Shown one piece after another: positions 58,440 to 64,000 of a stretch of 64,000 bases of DNA. Below the pieces are notes generated by a model. The model was given only the letters and a program-made list of their open reading frames with translations. It did not search any database and was not told the DNA's origin. The translations under genes and the position numbers were made by a program. Within the stretch, counting starts at the first letter, position 1; each line of letters opens with the position of its first letter. Origin of the DNA: Cerrena zonata (Eukaryota; Basidiomycota; Agaricomycetes; Polyporales; Cerrenaceae); the NCBI GenBank assembly GCA_038087015.1, contig JASBNA010000050.1:248001-312000 (forward strand). The letters run 5' to 3'.

Positions 58440-59349
58440 ACAGTCATCTAGTGCAAAGGCAAATTTCTGCTCCTGTAGACACTTATTTATGTACCAACTT
58501 CGTTATCCGAGAATGACAACAAGTCGTCTCCCGTCCGCAATGTATCCTCATGGGAATACTAATACAGGTGGGATTGATCGTTGAATAATGACATACGCTC
58601 AGTCTCCTTCATACCTTCGTCCCCCGAGCTTTAGGAAGTTATCATTGATCACCTAGTTACATACGTTACACTACGAACCAGGGGTGCCCGTAGGAAAGAC
58701 ATACCATCCACTTACGACATGCGCCTGCGTTTATCTGCTCTGTCAGGTCCACCGAAGGTAGCGAGATTCGAAGGTTCAAAATTATTATTCGAGACAAACC
58801 ATAACTTTGATAATCCGACCCATTAGCCCCTCATAAACCCATCTACAGCGGGTACGACATGACCCTACAATATACTCGAAGGCACCTCTCAATTTGTTTA
58901 CAAAGAACATTCAAGTCAACCAGGTTGACGAGCCGTTGAAGCTGCTCTGGGGACCGTTAGACTCTGTCATTTTTGATGGATGTCAGATTCGGTCCACTAA
59001 AGTCGAGTGTATGAGTATATAATATAGACACACAAGGAGTCGATGAGCAAATTTCAGTCGCCTTCCTAAACTGTACGATTCGGAACGTGTGTTGGATATA
59101 CGGGAAGATTGTAACCCAACGGTGGATTACACTGTACTATTAAGATATACACCGGATATTTTTATTTTTATTTTTATTAAAGTGATGACGACGCGGACGA
59201 GTGACTTGCCATATCAGAGATGAATAAGTAGTGCCAAGATGAATGTTGAAAGAGGAAGTGCCTGAAAAGGCAAGCCGGTATTATCCGAGGGGACCACAAC
59301 GAGTGAAGTCCTATTGGCTGTCATCACAACTCACTCACCATCCACGACG
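58440..59349. other. Intergenic, 0.9 kb
   Basis: 3' region of the deaminase gene and NUO51 promoter. It includes an A/T microsatellite of three TTTTTA-like units near 59158-59180. No gene is seen. Confidence 0.45.
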
Positions 59350-61186
59350 ATGTTCAGGGCATCGTCAAGACCATCTCGTATGTTCCCCACGCCTTCAGCA
59401 CCATCGACACACCATATTGACTGCTTTTTCGGTAGAAATATCGCGGCCGTTCAAGGCCAAGCTTCGTCGTTCGTTTGCAACCGTTCAAGACCCTCCTGTA
59501 AGACGATATGGTGGTTTGAGAGACCAGGATCGTATCTTTACCAATGCCTATTGCAGGCATGACCATGGTATTAAGGGTGCTATGGTATGTTCACAAACTT
59601 ATCTGTTCTCGAAGAATGAGCCGTTTGCTTACATCGGCTATAGTCCCGCGGAGATTGGCACCGAACGAAAGATATTCTCGCCAAAGGCGACTCCTGGATT
59701 ATCCAAACAATCAAGGACTCTGGTCTTCGTGGACGTGGTGGGGCAGGGTTTCCTAGTGGTCTCAAATGGAGTTTCATGAATAAGCCTGGTTGGCAAAATG
59801 ACAAGCGGTGCGTCCCATGCCTTGCTTCCACTCCCTTCTCCCTCTAAAGCACGATCAGTCCACGTTATCTTGTCGTCAATGCCGACGAAGGAGAACCTGG
59901 AACCTGCAAGGATCGTGAAATTCTGCGTGGCGATCCCCATAAGCTCATTGAAGGTTGTCTCGTCGCTGGTCGTGCCATGAACGCTAACGCCGCCTACATT
60001 TACATTCGTGGAGAGTTTTACCAAGAAGCCTCGCATGTGCAACAGGCTATCGACGAAGCCTACAAGTCTGGCTTCCTTGGAAAGGATGCATGTGGTTCTG
60101 GTTACTCATTCGATGTCTACCTCCACCGCGGGGCTGGTGCTTACATTTGTGGTGAAGAGACCGCTCTAATTGAGAGTTTGGAGGGAAAACAGGGAAAGCC
60201 TCGTTTGAAGCCCCCCTTCCCCGCTGATGTTGGTTTGTTTGGTTGTCCAACGACGGTGGCCAATGTCGAGACCGTCGCTGTCGCCCCGACAATCTGTAGA
60301 AGGGGTTCTAGCTGGTTCGCTTCATTCGGTCGGGAGCGAAATCAGGGAACCAAGCTCTTCTGTATCAGTGGCCACGTTAACAACCCCTGTGTTGTTGAGG
60401 AGGAGATGAGCATCCCGTTAAAAGACCTTATTGAAAAGCATTGTGGTGGTGTCGTTGGTGGTTGGGACAACCTGCTGGGTATCATCCCTGGTGGTAGTTC
60501 GGTCCCCGTTTTGCCGATCAAACAGTGCGGGGAAGTCCTGTAAGTGGCCCTATCGTCTCGTGGTGTCCCTTGTCCTCTAATAAGCATGCCTGTTTGTAGC
60601 ATGGATTATGATTCATTGAAAGATGCTCAGTCGGGTCTCGGAACGGGTGCTGTTATCGTCATGAACAAGAGTACCGATATTGTCGCTGCCATCGCCCGCT
60701 TTGCTCACGTATGTACATCAAGCTTCTCTCATGATGGTTTACTTAACTTGATTTCATTGCAGTTCTACAAGCATGAGTCATGTGGCCAATGTACACCATG
60801 TCGAGAGGGAACGACCTGGATGATGAACATGATGGACCGCTTTGTTGAGGGTAGAGGCCATCAACGGGAGATCGACATGCTTCTCGAGCTCACGTAAGTA
60901 TTCTAGCCTGTGTCACTCACGTTTGGCATTAATTTTCCTTCACTGCAGCAAACAAATCGAAGGCCGTACAATCTGCGCATTGGGCGACGCCGCTGCATGG
61001 CCAATTCAAGGTCTTATGCGTCACTTCCGTCCTGAGGTTGAGAAACGTATCGTCAAGTTCCGCGAGGAAAATGGGCCTGTCTTGTTTGGTGGAAGACTAA
61101 AGAGCCAGACTGATTCCACATTAGCGATTCCAGATAACTTGGGTGCCAACCTACCAGAAGTTCTTCCTCCATCTCTTAGCTCATAA
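59350..61186 (+). CDS. NUO51: NADH:ubiquinone oxidoreductase 51 kDa subunit (complex I flavoprotein 1)
   Basis: The NADH-oxidising, FMN-carrying subunit of mitochondrial complex I. Exon 1 (MFRASSRPS) and exon 2 ([20 protein letters not shown]) form the targeting peptide, joined by an intron with a GTATGT donor near 59378. The mature part has [18 protein letters not shown] (NADH/FMN site), [20 protein letters not shown] and [19 protein letters not shown] (FMN). The N3 cluster is [14 protein letters not shown] and, after the final intron, [20 protein letters not shown]. Further introns lie near 59585-59643, 59808-59862, 60541-60599, 60709-60762 and 60895-60948. About 500 residues; all iron-sulfur cysteines are present. 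Confidence 0.95.
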
Positions 61187-61439
61187 TTATCTCCACTGTT
61201 TATTGAGAGATAACGTGATGTTATTTTCGTCTCGTAGTATCGCTAATAGATTGTTCGTGAAGACACTACAACGAGTGGCATGATTTTGACTTTCCCTCTG
61301 AGATATAATACCTATTGTACCTAGGTCTGACACGGAAGTTTGCGCTCATTGGTCTTGTACAACTCAATTATAGACCCAGTCACTGGGCGCCACCATATTA
61401 CAACGGCATCATTTTCTAAGTTGTCAATTTTCCTCCATC

Positions 61440-62788
61440 ATGCCAAACACAGGAAGATGTCTAGTGAGAGGCTCCATTAGTAAGTTTTGCACAGACGATA
61501 CAGATTATCAATTTATTACTACCAGCTCTCGACATTGGTAGATATCGACGAATTCTTTCATGGTACATCTAGTTCTTTCATACCTTCAATGAATGGCGTA
61601 AATTGACAGATCAATCTTCTTATAATAACAGTGCCCACCATTGTACAACCAGGAGAAACTCTTTCTTCTACACACTACGAACGTCGGTCAGGGGGCAAAG
61701 GTGCCAACCAGGCTGTTGCAGTCGCTAAAGCGGGTGCATCTGTGACCCTGATCGGAGCCATAGGCTCAGATGGGGATTGGGTATTAAACGGCCTAAAACA
61801 AGTGGGTGTGGACGTTGGTCCTGTTATTGTGACCCACGATGTACGTCTAGGTACCTCGACCCCTTTTCTATAGATATTTATGTATAATCAGGAACCTACA
61901 GGAAGAGCGATCATTCAACTCACCCCAGAGGGTGAGAATTGTATCAGTAAGATCTTTCAACCTCCTTGCATACCCGACATATTCATCTCTTCCTAGTTCT
62001 ACACAGAGGTGCAAACTACGCAACAGTGTCTTCCGATTCCGTGACATCGACTACTTTCTCGCATCTCCTCATCCAGAACGAAATCCCATTTTCTTCTACT
62101 CTAGCCGCACTGGCACATGCACACCAAATAGATGCGACAACTCTCTTCAACCCGTCACCTATGCCAAACATTCAACAACTGCGAGAACTTCCTTGGGACG
62201 AATTGGATTGGTTGATCGTTAACCAAGGAGAGGTGTTAACCCTCCTGAAGGCATTCCAATCTGATAGGAATATAAATACGGCGGAGAGAGAACCAGTAAC
62301 GCTCGAAACACCAGCGACATGGCCATCCCATCCTGAGATCAAAGCCGCCCTACTCGCTATTGCGTCGATTGCACGAACATCCTGCTTTCTCTCCGAGAAT
62401 TAACCTGGTGTGTACCCTCGGAGGACTCGGGGCTACCGCGTTATTACCAAGCGGTGAAGCTTTGTATATTCCGGCTGCAACGTTGAGTGGTCCTGTGAAG
62501 GACACTACGGGAGCAGGTGATTGCTTCACCTGGATATCTTGTCGCGGGTCTGATGGAAGCAGAGAGTGGGGGTAAGGTGAAAATGAGTCGAGAAGTCGCG
62601 GAGAAGATCCTGCAAACGGCCGTCGAGGTAAGTGATGTTAGTCTCGAATCTCTTGATGGATATCATGTTTATTTCGTTCGTGTGGCCAGGCTGCGGGGGT
62701 CTGTGTACAGAGGGCTGGAGCGACAGAAAGTATTCCATATCGAAGAGAACTCCGATCGGTAGGCATAGGTAGCAAACTTCCGTCATAG
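61440..62788 (+). CDS. RBK1: Ribokinase, with two apparent frameshifts
   Basis: Phosphorylates D-ribose (PfkB family). Exon 1 (MPNTGRCLVRGSI) joins, via an intron ending at the GGTAG near 61542, to NIDEFFH, then VPTIVQPGETLSS. RRSGGKGANQAVAVAKAGAS is the substrate-binding GGKGAN motif. Later parts: EPTGRAIIQLTPEGEN, LDWLIVNQGEVLTLL, NLVCTLGGLGATALLPSG and VKDTTGAGDCFT, with the catalytic GAGD Asp. The end is EAAGVCVQRAGATESIPYR to TAG 62786-62788. The frame shifts by +1 near 62355-62370 (AALLAIAS to LHEHPAFSPRINLV) and again at about 62528-62533, where one extra base turns the expected CFTGYLVAGLMEA into CFTWISCRG. All other motifs are intact. Confidence 0.87.
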
Positions 62789-63105
62789 TGATGTGTGAAA
62801 ATGGAAAATCCCTCGATTGCGTAGAAGAGAAGCTCATGCATACAAAGCATAGAACGGTCATCCACGGTCGCCAAATGACGGAGTCGAAAATTCTGCCTTG
62901 AGTAGGGTACTGCAGCGACGAGCACAAGTAAGCTCCCCTCATTCGCATATTGAATAGGTGGATCGAGACGTACTCTTCGATGAGGCATCACGCCAAAGCT
63001 AAAATCCTCTCACGGGTATAGTAACTGCAATTTGGTATGGGCCAGCCCGTCTACCAAGGTGCAGAATGACACATGGCATGTACACACCCAACCCACGAAC
63101 TTATG

Positions 63106-64000
63106 TCATGAGATATCGATGACCGTCCCATCCAGATTCCGCCGGAACGATAGTCTATCCTCTTCAGATGATCGTGACTGCGAGAAGGATAGATGTTGCA
63201 GGGGCGATGATTGCATCCCGGCCAGAGCGTATTCTCGTTGATTGGCTTCTCGTAAATTCATCAGGACTCGTGCACTCTAGCAAGGAATGCATTACACGTT
63301 GAAAGCTTAGGGACAAAGTCAGCCATTAGCTTTCTTTCACTCCATATGAATTCCGGGAGATACTTACATGGCTAGAAGATTGGCGAGGTCGCGCTGGAGG
63401 ATGGTCAACAATTAGGGATAATATGTTGTTGAAAGCGGGAGAACTGACCGGTGCAGGCGACGATAACAATGAGGTTAACGACTGAGATACCAAACAGGTA
63501 GATGTAAAATACAACTCCTACAATCAGAATATGTCAATTCGCTAATGTATAACTTCAACACGGCTCCGTCAATTGTACATACCGTCACGGTAAAGTACTG
63601 AGACAAAGCCTCTTCCACTAGCAATTCGATCTGGAGGGAAAGCTCAGTATTTCCGTTGTTCGGGACCTATCTGAACTTGAACTTACAATGCTGAACACCT
63701 TTGATTAACGTCAAAGTGAGAACGACTTTTAGTAGAATAGACAGAGTGAATATGTCAGTTGTTCATCTCAACCCAAGAACAACTGTACTTACGCGTCTCA
63801 AAAAGAATGACGATGACAAAACTAGCAGCAATAATCGGGTTTCCTGCGGTAAGGAGGCATCCAGGCGTAGCAGGAGATGGATAGGGAGAGACTAACCCAC
63901 ATTCAAGATCACAAACAAGAGAAAACGCTAGAGGGACTTACAAACGAGGGAATCCAAGAACACCTTTTCGATATAAAGAGTAGGGGATAATCGCTACTAA
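63106..64000 (-). CDS. DUF6533-like multi-span membrane protein, N-terminal part outside window
   Basis: Minus-strand exons read inward from the right edge: LVAIIPYSLYRKGVLGFPRL; NPIIAASFVIVILFET; LIKGVQH; GRGFVSVLYRDGVVFYIYLF, then GISVVNLIVIVACT; and the end RVLMNLREANQREYALAGMQ to DGTVIDIS with TGA at 63106-63108. The hydrophobic spans, the FVSVLYRDG-x-FY-x-YLF block and the RVLMNLREA end match the multi-span membrane proteins (DUF6533 domain) abundant in agaricomycetes. Their function is unknown. The exon chain between 63300 and 63480 is uncertain, and the 5' part lies beyond 64000. Confidence 0.65.

Noticed and set aside
1..64000. Transposons, CRISPR arrays and rRNA
   Set aside because: No transposase or reverse transcriptase frames, no terminal repeats with target duplications, and no spaced direct repeats were seen.

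Overview
The window is nuclear DNA of a filamentous basidiomycete, most likely an agaricomycete. The genes are dense and on both strands. Almost all are split by many 50-65 nt introns with GTRNGT donors and YAG acceptors, so most exons must be joined across frames. Several protein types are typical of mushroom-forming fungi: F-box proteins, Zn2Cys6 factors, a DUF6533-like membrane protein, an Rds1-type ferritin-like protein and an OTT_1508-like deaminase. I saw no rRNA, convincing tRNA, CRISPR array or intact transposon.

Layout. 1-9 kb: the 3' part of a coiled-coil/proline-rich gene, a secreted low-complexity protein, a secreted ferritin-like (Rds1-type) protein, then a gene-poor stretch with an F-box fragment. 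9-23 kb: a MYND-finger protein, a large Zn2Cys6 transcription factor, a secreted catalase, MICOS subunit MIC12 and a TB2/DP1/HVA22 (Yop1/REEP-type) ER protein. 23-38 kb is a housekeeping block: BRO1 (ESCRT/multivesicular body), ATP3 (F1 gamma) divergent from SUI3 (eIF2 beta), NUP54/57-type nucleoporin, CAF-1 p60 subunit and cyclophilin-40. 39-52 kb: an arrestin-like protein, a tiny stand-alone zinc-cluster protein, an OCRL-type inositol 5-phosphatase with ASH and RhoGAP domains, a short HABP4/SERBP1-type protein and a zinc-independent MDR oxidoreductase. 52-64 kb: RPB9, RPL27, an F-box protein, the OTT_1508-like deaminase, NUO51 (complex I), ribokinase and a right-edge DUF6533-like membrane protein.

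The genes do not form a metabolic cluster. Most are core functions (respiration, translation, transcription, chromatin, trafficking) mixed with lineage-specific regulators.

The most unusual observations are: (1) a CAF-1 p60 intron of about 805 nt, more than ten times the local norm, packed with perfect 8-10 bp inverted repeats, some interleaved like a pseudoknot, as expected for an intron-nested structured RNA; (2) an apparent 4-nt micro-exon completing the catalytic WMGDLNYR motif of the OCRL-type phosphatase; (3) a +1 frameshift in the ribosomal gene RPL27, two more in ribokinase and an in-frame TAG in the deaminase gene, which could be assembly errors, pseudogenisation or recoding; (4) a complete but very small Zn2Cys6 protein.
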